64,000 bases of DNA from the NCBI GenBank assembly GCA_040752115.1, contig JBFMFB010000009.1, positions 1-64,000 of the forward strand. Reading direction: 5' to 3'. The notes below the pieces were generated by a model, which saw only the letters and a list, made by a program, of their open reading frames with translations, was not told the DNA's origin and ran no database searches. The stretch's first letter is position 1; each line of letters opens with the position of its first letter. Source of the DNA: JBFMFB01 sp040752115. Its GTDB lineage: Bacteria; Pseudomonadota; Gammaproteobacteria; Burkholderiales; Sulfuricellaceae. Of this stretch, positions 34,856 through 43,406 are shown piece after piece. The position numbers were made by a program, and so were the translations under genes.

Positions 34856-35650
34856 ATGCAGAAATACCCAAAAATAGTCGAAAGAAACGGGAAGAGATAC
34901 TTTTTCCGCTTCTCGCTGCACCAGCGGCTGCAGCATATCGTTCTGTTCACTACGGTGATCCTGCTGTCGTTCACGGGGTTTCCCCTGAAATACCACGATC
35001 AGCCCTGGGCAGAGCCCATCTACAAATTTTTTGGCGGGATTGCCGTTGCGCCGATGATACATCGCATCGTCGGCAGTATCCTGCTGGGCCTGTTCGTCTA
35101 CCACACCATTTACTGGATCTACCTGTTCTACACCCGGCGGGTGCTTCGCCTGAAGCGGGAGAAGCGCCTGACTCTGGGTAATGTCGGCAGGGAATTCCTG
35201 GCCCAGGAGATGGTTCCGAACAAGAAGGATTTCTTCGACCTGATCGATATGTTCAAGTACCTGCTGTACTACACCAACCGGCCGCCGCGCTATGACCGCA
35301 TGTCATGGAAAGAGAAGTTCGACTACTATGCGCCGTACTGGGGTATCCCCATCCTGGGCCCGGCCGGCTTCATACTCTGGTGGCGGGATGAATTCAGCCA
35401 CATCCTTCCCGGCATCGTGCTGAATGCCTTCTACATCATGCATACCGACGAGGCATTGCTGGCGGCGCTGTTCCTGTTCTTCGTCCACTGGTACAACGTG
35501 CACTATTCGCCCGAGAAATTTCCCTTGGGCACGGTGTTTCTTACCGGCTATCTCCCGGAAGAAGACATGATCCACGAGCATTATGCCGAATACGTGCGGA
35601 CCTTGACCGAAGAAGGCCTCCAAGAGACGATCAAACCTCAGCATCACTAA
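34856..35650 (+). CDS. cytochrome b, quinone-linked (triad 1)
   Basis: A 264-residue membrane protein of the FdnI/HydC-like cytochrome b group with four main helices: about 28-48, 60-90 (HRIVGSILLGLFVYHTIYW), 160-180 and 190-222. Candidate heme ligands are His in FSLHQRLQHI, HRIVG, VYHT, IMHTDEA and FVHWYNVHY. Such proteins exchange electrons between quinones and a periplasmic redox partner, here probably the flanking multiheme cytochromes. The gaps to its neighbours are 39 and 19 bp. The partner at 41115-41837 is a paralog. Confidence 0.9.
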   Translation: MQKYPKIVERNGKRYFFRFSLHQRLQHIVLFTTVILLSFTGFPLKYHDQPWAEPIYKFFGGIAVAPMIHRIVGSILLGLFVYHTIYWIYLFYTRRVLRLKREKRLTLGNVGREFLAQEMVPNKKDFFDLIDMFKYLLYYTNRPPRYDRMSWKEKFDYYAPYWGIPILGPAGFILWWRDEFSHILPGIVLNAFYIMHTDEALLAALFLFFVHWYNVHYSPEKFPLGTVFLTGYLPEEDMIHEHYAEYVRTLTEEGLQETIKPQHH

Positions 35651-35669
35651 GGGCCGGAGAATTTAAGAA

Positions 35670-36617
35670 ATGTTTAGTCGATTGAAGAAACTGATAGGCA
35701 AGCTTTACGTCATCGCCCTCCTCGTCTTCGCTGTCTGGTACGGTAATTTCATTTACCCGATCATCTTCAGCCACGCGGATCATCATGAAGAGGAGGCGCA
35801 ACAGCAGGTTTTCGGCACCACGGTGAAGAAGCCTGAAGGCGCCACCTTCGAAGAAAAAGCGTTGCAGAAGGTAATGAAGGAACAGAAAGCAACGGCTACC
35901 ACCGACCTCGGCTATACCGTAGTGAAAGAACAGTATGTGAAAGGGCACTTTCACCATATCGGCATGACGGTCGAGTCGGATGAAACCAACGTGTGCGTTC
36001 GCTGCCATGGTGCGGTACCCCATGACAAGTCAAAGGCCATCCGCGCTTTCCTGAACATGCATGCGTTTTTCGTCGCATGTGAGACCTGCCATATCAAGCA
36101 GAAGCCTGACCAGGGCCCCTGGGCTTTCCGTTGGTATGACAAGAAAAACGGTCAGGTGGTGGCCAATCCGCCGGGCCTGGTTGCGACGGAAAAGGAAAAA
36201 TACGGCAACTACGGAACCAAGATCGCGCCGGGAATGCTGGCGAATGACGGCACTTTCCGTTTCATCAACGGCGACAGGGAAAGAGCGTTCGTTGCGGACT
36301 ATCTGAAAAACAAGGATGCGCTTAGCTCTACCGAACAGTCCAAGATGAAGAAGGTGATTCACCGTATGGTGGACGAGAAACCGTTGCTGTGCGACGGCTG
36401 CCACACCGCTTCGCAGACTCCCTATATCCCGTTTGCCGAGCTGGGCTATCCGCCGCGCCGGATACAGCAGCTGACGAATACCGAAGTGGTGGGGATGATC
36501 CACAAATACCGCGAGTTTTACATTCCCAAGTTCTTGCTGCCCGGCACCGGCTCAGCCTGGTCCGAGCGCAACCAGCCTCCGAAGGTGGACCAGGCCGAGG
36601 CTCCGAAGACGAAATAG
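35670..36617 (+). CDS. triheme membrane-anchored cytochrome c (triad 1)
   Basis: A 315-residue protein with an uncleaved N-terminal anchor (about 9-30) and three CXXCH motifs: CVRCH (about 110), CETCH (about 132) and CDGCH (about 243). The region between motifs 2 and 3 is a long non-heme domain ending in a conserved IHKYREFYIPKFLLP. It is the last gene of operon 1, followed by a strong terminator. The protein at 41824-42606 has the same layout, so the triad is a conserved unit. Confidence 0.9.
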   Translation: MFSRLKKLIGKLYVIALLVFAVWYGNFIYPIIFSHADHHEEEAQQQVFGTTVKKPEGATFEEKALQKVMKEQKATATTDLGYTVVKEQYVKGHFHHIGMTVESDETNVCVRCHGAVPHDKSKAIRAFLNMHAFFVACETCHIKQKPDQGPWAFRWYDKKNGQVVANPPGLVATEKEKYGNYGTKIAPGMLANDGTFRFINGDRERAFVADYLKNKDALSSTEQSKMKKVIHRMVDEKPLLCDGCHTASQTPYIPFAELGYPPRRIQQLTNTEVVGMIHKYREFYIPKFLLPGTGSAWSERNQPPKVDQAEAPKTK

Positions 36618-36645
36618 GCTAAACGAAAGAAGCAAGCTTGAACAA

Positions 36646-36670
36646 GGGGGCGCCGTCGCCCCCTTTTTTT
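36646..36670 (+). terminator. rho-independent terminator of cytochrome operon 1
   Basis: The stem GGGGGCG/CGCCCCC (36646-36652 with 36657-36663) has a CCGT loop and is followed by seven T. It lies 29 bp after the triheme stop codon. Confidence 0.93.
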
Positions 36671-36716
36671 ATGGTGCGCCCGGCAGGGCGTACTCACAAG
36701 CGGAAATCCGACCTTA

Positions 36717-37029
36717 AGAAGCTGTTTGAAAAATTACTGCGCGTGCGTGATGCAGGGTCGGGCGGTGCTCGGAATCCTCATGTGCTTCCTTGTACATTCC
36801 GGTTCCTGTGCTCCGTCCTCCCCTGCCTGACGCACGCTCGCAACATTTTTTATTGAGGTGGCCCCAAAATACCTGCCTGCGGACGCGCGATTGACATAGG
36901 GCGGCCCGTGGCCGCCATTTTTGCGGCGGGCACGGCCCGCCCTATCAGCGCGTTGCCGCGGGGCATAAATTTTTTGGTTGCCCAAGATATGGCGGCGTAT
37001 TTAAGGGCCGGTTTAATAAACAGCTTCTA
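36717..37029. repeat. nested inverted repeats in a gene-free region
   Basis: AGAAGCTGTTT (36717) and AAACAGCTTCT (37018) bound the block. Inside, GCGTGCGTGATGCAGGG (about 36743) pairs imperfectly with CCCTGCCTGACGCACGC (about 36822), and a 20-bp-class stem built on ATAGGGCGG...CCGCCCTAT spans about 36896-36946. No transposase is visible. The following 37030-37358 also shows no gene that I can support, only a GC-rich hairpin near 37300-37322. Confidence 0.55.
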
Positions 37030-37358
37030 AGCGATCACGACGAACGAAGCGAAGCGCCGCTACATGTAGGCGGCCGAGTCGGGGCGTGCAGTGAAATGCG
37101 AGCGGATGGGCAAGGATTGAAAGTGGCTGCGCGGGGCATCGCTGCGTTGTGCGCTCCCTCGTATCCTATCGATATGTTTCGGTCGCTGTGCGCCGGGCGC
37201 CTTGCGCTTCATCCCGCGCACACACTTTCTCAGAACTTCCTTAAGTCAAAGTGGCGCGGACTCCAAACGAATCGCCTGGGTGGCACTGCCATTCGATGCG
37301 AGCGCCCGCGTTTGCGCGCTCGGGCGGGATAAACGCGTCGGCCCGGCCGCGGTAAGCG

Positions 37359-38273
37359 CTACTTCAATGCCTTGGCCGTTCTCTCCCACTGAACGGTGCC
37401 TTGGGCGAAATTCCAGGACCAGAATACCTTGGTGACCTTTCCGCCAATCCTGTTCTTTTCGATGAAGCCAAGAATGCGGCTGTCCATGCTGAAGTTCCGG
37501 TTGTCACCCAGCACGAAGTATTTGTCCGGCGGTACCTTCTTTGGACCGAACTTGTTCATGTCGTCGCCAACATTGATTGCGCTCACCTCGTCACTGTAAT
37601 AGGCATAGGGTTCCACCAATTTCTTGCCGTTTACGAGAACGTCCCTGCCGCGAATTTCGACAGTATCGCCCGGCCCCGCGATGATTCTCCTGACCAGCTG
37701 GTCTTCCATGATGTTCGTTAACTGGGTCGATTTCCTCGCGCCCTGGGCATATTCGATCAACGCGATCTCGCCGTTTTTTGGGAAAGACAGCTTGTTGATA
37801 ACCAGGATGTCGTTGACTAGTATGGTCGGGTACATGCTGGTGGAGGTGACGTAAAACGCGCGGACTACCTTTTTGCCGACGATGAAGTCCATCAGGGGAT
37901 TTACCGTGGCGAGCAAAACCAGAAAAGTGCCCGCATAGATCCAGACCCTGTTGAACCAGGCCAAACGGTAATCTTGCGGCTGCTTTCTTGCGCAGCGAAA
38001 AGCATCCAGTGCAATCAGAGAAACGCCGACGAACGGAACGGACAGCAGGAGAATGCCGGCAAATCGATTCTCCACGTACATGAATGCGATAGCGGCAAGC
38101 CACGAGACGATGATGAGCGCGACGTACAAAACGATGCCCCGGATCAGGTGGCCGGCGTAGAGGTGGCCCAGTCCGGGGCAGATCGACAGGAGCAGTGCGG
38201 TCAGCGGTTCGCGTGGCTTGATTTTTGCAGCTTCGTTGCCGCCGTGTGCGTTATTTCCCATGCCTTTCCCCAT
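37359..38273 (-). CDS. signal peptidase I-like (S26) with N-terminal membrane domain
   Basis: A 304-residue protein. Residues about 20-110 form three or four helices with LLLSICPGLGHLYAGHLIRG, a TM2-like motif. The remainder is an S26 signal peptidase with nucleophile Ser in VTSTSMYPTILVNDILVINK, box D-like RRIIAGPGDTVEIRG and box E GDNRNFSMDSR. The usual general-base Lys (KR before the PGD box) is Arg, from codon AGG, one base from AAG. The start is the ATG at 38273 with GAAAGGGCGC, although 38261 is also possible; the frame stays open to 38600. It diverges from the NHL gene between two cytochrome operons and may process a specific exported set. Confidence 0.85.
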   Translation of the reverse strand: MGKGMGNNAHGGNEAAKIKPREPLTALLLSICPGLGHLYAGHLIRGIVLYVALIIVSWLAAIAFMYVENRFAGILLLSVPFVGVSLIALDAFRCARKQPQDYRLAWFNRVWIYAGTFLVLLATVNPLMDFIVGKKVVRAFYVTSTSMYPTILVNDILVINKLSFPKNGEIALIEYAQGARKSTQLTNIMEDQLVRRIIAGPGDTVEIRGRDVLVNGKKLVEPYAYYSDEVSAINVGDDMNKFGPKKVPPDKYFVLGDNRNFSMDSRILGFIEKNRIGGKVTKVFWSWNFAQGTVQWERTAKALK

Positions 38274-38419
38274 GCGCCCTTTCAGCAAAATAGTTTCCTG
38301 GCTTTCGTGACCCGGTAGCCGCGCTGCGGCCCGGAGTGTGCCAAAGTTAAAACCCCACATTGTCAATGAAGTGGCAGGCGGTTGCAACCCGATGGAACGG
38401 CACGCTTCCTCCCGCTTCG

Positions 38420-38449
38420 TTGAACAGGCAATGGGGAACCCGTTATAAT
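38420..38449 (+). promoter_or_regulatory. probable sigma-70 promoter before the NHL gene
   Basis: TTGAAC (38420-38425), an 18-bp spacer and a perfect TATAAT (38444-38449), about 180 bp before the NHL-protein ATG. The long leader is unexplained. Confidence 0.6.
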
Positions 38450-38632
38450 ATTTTTTTGTGCATTTGCCTAATGCGTTTCCGGCCGCGGTTTTCTTTCCCC
38501 AGGATAGCCCCGCCGGAACCAAAAAACCGCAGCCTGGTTCCAATGTGCTGTGCGAGGGGCTTTGGCAAGATTCTTGTCGGAAATTGCTATTATGCGACAA
38601 GAGAAATGCTAAACCAGACGGAGGAAAAACGT

Positions 38633-39586
38633 ATGCCCACCCGTAGAGGATATGATGCCGTGCGCTGGCTGGTGCGGGCGGCCCTCGCCGCCACGCTGGC
38701 TGGCTGGTTCGCCCTGTCGTTCGCTGCCGGTATCCCCACCGTGGGCGTTCGCCATCTCTTCGATATCACCGGCCAGGGAGCCGGAGGCCTGTCTTTGCCC
38801 ACCGATGTGGCGCTCGGCAGCGACGGCCGCATCTACGTGGTCGACGGCGGCAATCATCGCGTGGTTGTTTTCGATCGGAACGGCAAATATCTTCTAAGCA
38901 TCGGACGCAAGGGGGCCGCCGAAGGGCAATTCAAGGACCCGGTCGGCATCGGAACCGACGGCAAGGGCCGTGTGTACGTGGCCGACACCGGTAATCACCG
39001 CGTCCAGGTATTCGGCGCCGACGGGCATTTTCAATACGCCTTTCCTGTTGTCGACGGAGGCCTGGCGGTGCGCCCCATAGACGTGGCAGCGGATGCCACC
39101 GGCACCAAAATCTACATCACCGGCAACAACAACCACAAAATCATGGAATTCTCGGCCCCGGGGAGGCTGGTGCGCCAGTGGGGCGGGCACGGCGAGAGCG
39201 GCGGAATGTTGCGCTACCCGGCAACCATCGTGACGACGCCGGAAGGAGAGGTGTACGTGGCGGACGCCCTCAATTCCCGCGTCCAGGGATTCGATGGCGA
39301 GGGAGCGTTGCTTCTCCAGATCGGAGCCTGGGGTGTCCTCCCGGGGCAGCTCTTCCGCCCGAAGGGCGTGGCCATTGACGGGAAGCGGCGGGTTTACATC
39401 AGCGACAGTTTCATGGATGTGGTGCAGGTTTTTGACGATGAAGGACGGTTTCTGCATGTCCTGGGCAACGGCGGTTCGCCGCAGCGGTTCGTGTCCGCGG
39501 GCGGCATCGCCGTGGGCCGCGACAACCGGCTGTATACCGCCGAGATATTGCGCAACAAAATCTCCGTTTACAGCCTGGGGGATTAG
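38633..39586 (+). CDS. secreted NHL-repeat beta-propeller protein
   Basis: A 317-residue exported protein with a signal peptide (about 1-33, ending SFAAG) and a six-bladed NHL propeller. Repeats are visible as PTDVALGSDGRIYVVDGGNH, DPVGIGTDGKGRVYVADTGN, RPIDVAADATGTKIYITGNN, YPATIVTTPEGEVYVADALN, RPKGVAIDGKRRVYISDSFM and AGGIAVGRDNRLYTAEILRN. The start ATG at 38633 follows a strong GGAGGAAAAAC; the frame is open to 38360 but lacks sense there. Such propellers mediate protein-protein contacts. Its place between the cytochrome operons suggests a scaffold or accessory role in the same process. Confidence 0.88.
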   Translation: MPTRRGYDAVRWLVRAALAATLAGWFALSFAAGIPTVGVRHLFDITGQGAGGLSLPTDVALGSDGRIYVVDGGNHRVVVFDRNGKYLLSIGRKGAAEGQFKDPVGIGTDGKGRVYVADTGNHRVQVFGADGHFQYAFPVVDGGLAVRPIDVAADATGTKIYITGNNNHKIMEFSAPGRLVRQWGGHGESGGMLRYPATIVTTPEGEVYVADALNSRVQGFDGEGALLLQIGAWGVLPGQLFRPKGVAIDGKRRVYISDSFMDVVQVFDDEGRFLHVLGNGGSPQRFVSAGGIAVGRDNRLYTAEILRNKISVYSLGD

Positions 39587-39693
39587 CGCGACTGGGTTGT
39601 CCGCGCCGCAGCGGGTCGCGTTTTCGGCGAGTCCGGCTTTCGAAATGGATGCGTGCAAGCGTGGGGAGCACCGTATATGCGCATGGTGTGTTC

Positions 39694-39759
39694 AACCCAG
39701 ATTATCCAATTAGTGCGCGAGTGCAGGCGCGAAGCGCCGCCTAATGGATAATCTGGGTT
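39694..39759. repeat. 66-bp inverted-repeat element before triad 2
   Basis: AACCCAGATTATCCAATTAG (39694-39713) pairs with CTAATGGATAATCTGGGTT (39741-39759), with one base missing. A second small hairpin GGCGC-GAA-GCGCC lies in the loop. It sits in the 342-bp gap between the NHL gene and the second cytochrome operon; no FNR-type box is visible there. Confidence 0.75.
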
Positions 39760-39928
39760 CAAATGGCAGGCCGTTGAAATGCGACGCAGACCCGGCCGCG
39801 CGGCGGGATAAGGGCAAGAAATCCGGAGTGGTGTATTGTAAATTAAGATATTCGGAGCTAGTATTCTGAAATTCGGGCGGCAGGGTTTTTGCCTGCCAAC
39901 TCCGTGAAACGACAGGAAGGATGGGCGG

Positions 39929-41113
39929 ATGAAGCATCGATTACTGGAACACGAACTTGGCAATATCCGGCAGCGGAGGGGAAGAGTTGGAGCTTTCCTT
40001 TCCGGCATTGTCCTTGCGGCGGCGATATCCTGCTTTCCCGCACTCGCGGCACCGGACCGGGCGGGTGCCGCCGTCCCGCCAGTCCAGGTGACTGTTCCGA
40101 AGGGCCAGGATGGTTGTCTCCTGTGCCACAAATATCCCGGTCTTGGGCGTTATGAAGTGGATGCCAGGAACCGGGTCGCGAAGAAGGTTTTCTATGTTAA
40201 CGAAGACCTGCACAAGGCCTCGTATCACGGAAAATTCAATTGCTCGGACTGCCACGAAGGAGTGGACAAGATACCTCACACCGACGCAAAGAAGGTTGAT
40301 TGCGGAAAATCCTGCCACGTGAACGAACCGTCCAGCGGCAAGAAGTTTTCCCATCGGGCGATTGTGGAAGATCTGGAAAAAAGCGCTCACGGTGTGCAGG
40401 GCGCAAGGTCCACCGACAACAGGGATGACTTGCCAGCCTGCAGGGACTGCCATACGAACAAGCCTTATCTGCTCAGCGTTCAGCAGCAGATCAAAGCGAT
40501 GGGGGGCGTGAACGTTTGCCGGCAATGCCATGAAGAACAGGCTTGGGTCGACCGGCTGTTCCGCCACATCAATTACCGGCTCTCGATGCGCAGGCCTTCA
40601 TCGGAGATTGTCAGGCTTTGCAGCAAATGCCACGCGAATTCCGAGATGATGGCAAGGCACAAGCTGGATGTGGTAGTCGGGTTTCAGGACACCTTTCATG
40701 GCAAAGCGATCCGGTTCGGCGACGAAGAAGTGGCAAACTGCCTGAATTGCCATGCATCGTATGCGCAGGGCTTTTCGCCGCATCGAATCATTTCGGCGCA
40801 AAAGGAAAAATCGCCGGTCAATGCTGCCAACAAACGCGAAACGTGCGCCCAGTCGGGCTGCCATCCGGCGGCGACGCAAGAGTTCGCGACCGGGAGGGTG
40901 CACCCGTCCCAGGTCAAGGTGGCGCTCCTGACGAAAGACGGCGGGGAAGGCGCGAATGCCGCGCTGAAGGATGAAGCATTCCAGGCAAAGGTGCTGCACT
41001 GGGTGAACCTGTTTTACCAGATTCTCATTGCGGCTGTCGTTGCCGGGCTCGGCGGCCACAGACTGCTGGATCTTTATGCGACGTACCGCGACAGTAAAAA
41101 GGGAGGGCACTGA
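39929..41113 (+). CDS. octaheme-type membrane-anchored cytochrome c (triad 2)
   Basis: A 394-residue paralog of the protein at 33752-34816. It has a signal or anchor helix near residues 24-42, then eight motifs in the same order and the same odd spacing: CLLCH, CSDCH, CGKSCH (CX3CH), CRDCH, CRQCH, CSKCH, CLNCH and CAQSGCH (CX4CH). Shared blocks include HKLDVVVGFQDTFHGKAIRF. A C-terminal helix (about 355-378) anchors it. The stop is one base from the next ATG, so the operon is tightly coupled. The start ATG at 39929 has GGAAGGATGGGCGG upstream. Confidence 0.9.
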   Translation: MKHRLLEHELGNIRQRRGRVGAFLSGIVLAAAISCFPALAAPDRAGAAVPPVQVTVPKGQDGCLLCHKYPGLGRYEVDARNRVAKKVFYVNEDLHKASYHGKFNCSDCHEGVDKIPHTDAKKVDCGKSCHVNEPSSGKKFSHRAIVEDLEKSAHGVQGARSTDNRDDLPACRDCHTNKPYLLSVQQQIKAMGGVNVCRQCHEEQAWVDRLFRHINYRLSMRRPSSEIVRLCSKCHANSEMMARHKLDVVVGFQDTFHGKAIRFGDEEVANCLNCHASYAQGFSPHRIISAQKEKSPVNAANKRETCAQSGCHPAATQEFATGRVHPSQVKVALLTKDGGEGANAALKDEAFQAKVLHWVNLFYQILIAAVVAGLGGHRLLDLYATYRDSKKGGH

Positions 41114-41114
41114 G

Positions 41115-41837
41115 ATGGGCGGCCACGGCAACAACGGAAGGGCCTTCGTCCGGCTCACGAAGAGCGAAAGGATCCAACACGCCATCCTCTTCGTTTCCAC
41201 CACCTTGCTGATCATTACCGGCTTCATGCTGATGGGCGAAAAATGGGCCGTCGATCTGTTCGGCGCGGCCGGGAAGACGATCTTCTACTGGCGGGGAATC
41301 ATCCACCGCATCGCCGCGGTGGCGGTTACCGCGGTGTGCTTCTATCACCTCTATTACGTGACGTTCAAATCGGACGGCAGAAGCTGGATCCGCGACATGC
41401 TGCCGAGGCTGAAGGACGGCGTGGATGCATACCAGAATGTCATGTACATGGTGGGACTGCGGAAGGAGCGGCCCAAGCTGGACCGTTTCACCTATCTGGA
41501 GAAGCTGGAATATTTTTCCGTTTACTTCGGCATGTTCATCGTGATCACGACCGGCGCCATGATGTGGACGCAGTCGTACTGGCCCAAGTTCTATCTCGAC
41601 GTGGCGGATGCGTTCCATCTCGGGGAAGCGACGCTCGCCGCGCTCGCGATTATCGTCGGGCACATTTTCGCGGTTCATTACAACCCGCATGTCTACCCGA
41701 TGAACAGAGCCTTCCTCGACGGCAATATTTCCGAGACGCTGATGAAGGAAGAGCATTCGCTCTGGTACGAAAGAATCATTGCGGAAGAATCGTCGAAAGC
41801 CGCAAGTGGCACGGCAGGAGGACATGACCATGCATAA
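41115..41837 (+). CDS. cytochrome b, quinone-linked (triad 2)
   Basis: A 240-residue four-helix cytochrome b, paralog of the 34856-35650 protein. His residues in ERIQHAILF, IIHRIAAVAVT, FYHLYYV and IIVGHIFAVHYNPHVYP are candidate heme ligands. The start is the ATG at 41115 (MGGHGNNG) directly after the octaheme stop; the longer open frame upstream overlaps that gene. The 3' end overlaps the triheme gene by 14 bp. The C-terminus is His-rich (GGHDHA). Confidence 0.9.
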   Translation: MGGHGNNGRAFVRLTKSERIQHAILFVSTTLLIITGFMLMGEKWAVDLFGAAGKTIFYWRGIIHRIAAVAVTAVCFYHLYYVTFKSDGRSWIRDMLPRLKDGVDAYQNVMYMVGLRKERPKLDRFTYLEKLEYFSVYFGMFIVITTGAMMWTQSYWPKFYLDVADAFHLGEATLAALAIIVGHIFAVHYNPHVYPMNRAFLDGNISETLMKEEHSLWYERIIAEESSKAASGTAGGHDHA

Positions 41838-42606
41838 TGTCGGCAGCGCCGGCCCCATGAAGCGCTTTTTCATCCATCTCACGATGGGGGCCATATTCAT
41901 CCTGCTGTTCGCCTTTTCTGCCTGGCTGGTCTGGCTCACCTACTTCCGGGACGTTTCCCGCGCCGGGGATGCATCGAAGCGGGCCGTTCCACGCCAGGAG
42001 ATGGTTTATGAGCCCTTTCACGGCATCGACGAATCCGTGCTTGCGGGAAGCAAGTCCAAATCGTGGTGCCTGCGGTGCCACGAGGATTTTTCGCACTCCA
42101 AGTCAAAAGAGGTGCGCGGGATGCTCAATGCGCATTCGTTCTTCATGGCTTGCGAGGTCTGCCACATCGTGCCCAAGGAAGGCGAGCGGTTCGAGTATAA
42201 ATGGCTGCAGCGCGGCACGGATACCCCATTGACCGAGCTGAAAGGCAAGGCGGGGGAATACGGCGGAACGATCGTTCCCTTCCGCGTCGAAAAGGGGGTT
42301 GCCCGGCGCCTCGACGAAAACGCGGCCGCCAAGCAGCGTCTCGACGAGGTCGGAAGCAAGGATGACGGCGGCGATCTGCAGAAACGGAAGGGTCTCCTCA
42401 ACGCGGAGATTCACAAGGATCTGTCGGCGAAGCCCGTTTTCTGCGACGAATGCCACAAGGAAAAGGGGACGCTCGATTTCGCGCAGCTCATGTATTCGCC
42501 CCAGAGGGCACAGCGCCTGACATTCGGAGAGGGGGCGGCCGTAATAAAACAGTACAAGGAGTTCTATCTGCCTTCGCTGGCGCGCAGCGGCCGCCGGGAG
42601 CGGTAG
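41824..42606 (+). CDS. triheme membrane-anchored cytochrome c (triad 2)
   Basis: A 260-residue paralog of the protein at 35670-36617, with an N-terminal anchor helix (about 12-36) and three CXXCH motifs: CLRCH (about 81), CEVCH (about 103) and CDECH (about 205). The C-terminal IKQYKEFYLPSLARS echoes the triad 1 protein. I chose the ATG at 41824, which follows GGCAGGAGGAC and overlaps the cytochrome b gene by 14 bp. This overlap, not seen in triad 1, suggests tighter coupling. Confidence 0.9.
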   Translation: MTMHNVGSAGPMKRFFIHLTMGAIFILLFAFSAWLVWLTYFRDVSRAGDASKRAVPRQEMVYEPFHGIDESVLAGSKSKSWCLRCHEDFSHSKSKEVRGMLNAHSFFMACEVCHIVPKEGERFEYKWLQRGTDTPLTELKGKAGEYGGTIVPFRVEKGVARRLDENAAAKQRLDEVGSKDDGGDLQKRKGLLNAEIHKDLSAKPVFCDECHKEKGTLDFAQLMYSPQRAQRLTFGEGAAVIKQYKEFYLPSLARSGRRER

Positions 42607-42663
42607 CGCAGGCCGATAGCCGGCTGTATATGCAGTTAAAAACCCAGAAGAGGAAGTGAAACC

Positions 42664-43119
42664 ATGAAAAAAGCGATGGCGGTATTGTTCGGGATGTGTC
42701 TGACCAATGCGGCGTTTGCGGTGATTCCCGCCGGCACGGAACTGCCGATTGTGGTGGTGAACAAGCAGAAGGTCACGCCGGGGGAAGACTCCATGGTGTC
42801 GTTTCACGTGGACAAGCCGGAGGGCAGCGCCTCCTCCCGCGCCGCCGCACGCCGGCTGGCAGACTGCACCCTGGAAGGCATGGCCCACCTCGACGCGAAA
42901 ACTCAGCGCATTACCCTCAAAAACCCCGCGCTCAAGTGCGATCCGCAGAAGGCGGAAAAATTGGGCCTGACCGGAGCCAGCCTCGACGGCCAGATCATCG
43001 GGCCCGACCGCAAGACCGGAATGCGGGTTACCTGCAAGTATCAGCCGGGCTGCCTGCAAGGCACGCTCAAGGATGGGGACAAGGGGTTCTTCCTGTTTGC
43101 CAAGCCTTTTGGGAATTGA
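42664..43119 (+). CDS. secreted protein of unknown function beside triad 2
   Basis: A 151-residue exported protein. The signal peptide ends near residue 19 (NAAFA/V). The mature part has three cysteines (about 68, 99 and 121, with a fourth near 126) and basic patches but no CXXCH motif, so it is not a c-type cytochrome. The start ATG at 42664 follows AGAGGAAGTGAAACC. It lies 57 bp after the triheme gene and is probably the last gene of operon 2. I do not recognise a family. Confidence 0.75.
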   Translation: MKKAMAVLFGMCLTNAAFAVIPAGTELPIVVVNKQKVTPGEDSMVSFHVDKPEGSASSRAAARRLADCTLEGMAHLDAKTQRITLKNPALKCDPQKAEKLGLTGASLDGQIIGPDRKTGMRVTCKYQPGCLQGTLKDGDKGFFLFAKPFGN

Positions 43120-43210
43120 GCGTGGGTGGGGGGAGCTGGCCGCTGTTGAGTTTGGTCGATGCGGGGGCGGCTAACTGATCTTTCAACGGCGTGCAGTGCG
43201 CGGGGGATGC

Positions 43211-43234
43211 GTTAATGCAAGGCCTGACACCGGA
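43211..43234 (+). repeat. left arm of inverted repeat pair around the cassette gene
   Basis: GTTAATGCAAGGCCTGACAC and the next four bases recur inverted at 44166-44189 (23/24 match), enclosing the low-GC gene and its attC-like site. A third relative is at 165-186. The rest of 43120-43334 shows no gene. Confidence 0.7.
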
Positions 43235-43334
43235 ACCCCCTGACACCGGAGCCCTGCACTCTTTGCTTCCGGCCATGTAACCATATCAGGAAATCTCCGT
43301 TCATGAACTCGGACGCTATGCGCCTTACGATGCA

Positions 43335-43400
43335 GCCCAACGCTGAGCTAACCTGCGAGCCACGAGGCGCGAAGCGCTGACGTAGCGAGTCAGGTTGGGC
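43335..43400 (-). other. attC-like integron recombination site
   Basis: Read on the minus strand, six bases after the stop codon of the 43407-44129 gene come R'' GCCCAAC (43335-43400 region, bases 43394-43400) and, 52 bases on, R' GTTGGGC (43335-43341). They fit RYYYAAC and GTTRRRY. Between them the arms pair imperfectly (CTGA/TCAG with an unpaired base, then GCTA/TAGC), and the 3' part TTAGCTCAGCGTTGGGC has the usual attC look. No integrase gene is in the window. Confidence 0.65.
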
Positions 43401-43406
43401 GACGTG

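Noticed and set aside
39587..39928. An FNR-type box before cytochrome triad 2
   Set aside because: No TTGAT-N4-ATCAA-like sequence could be found in this gap.
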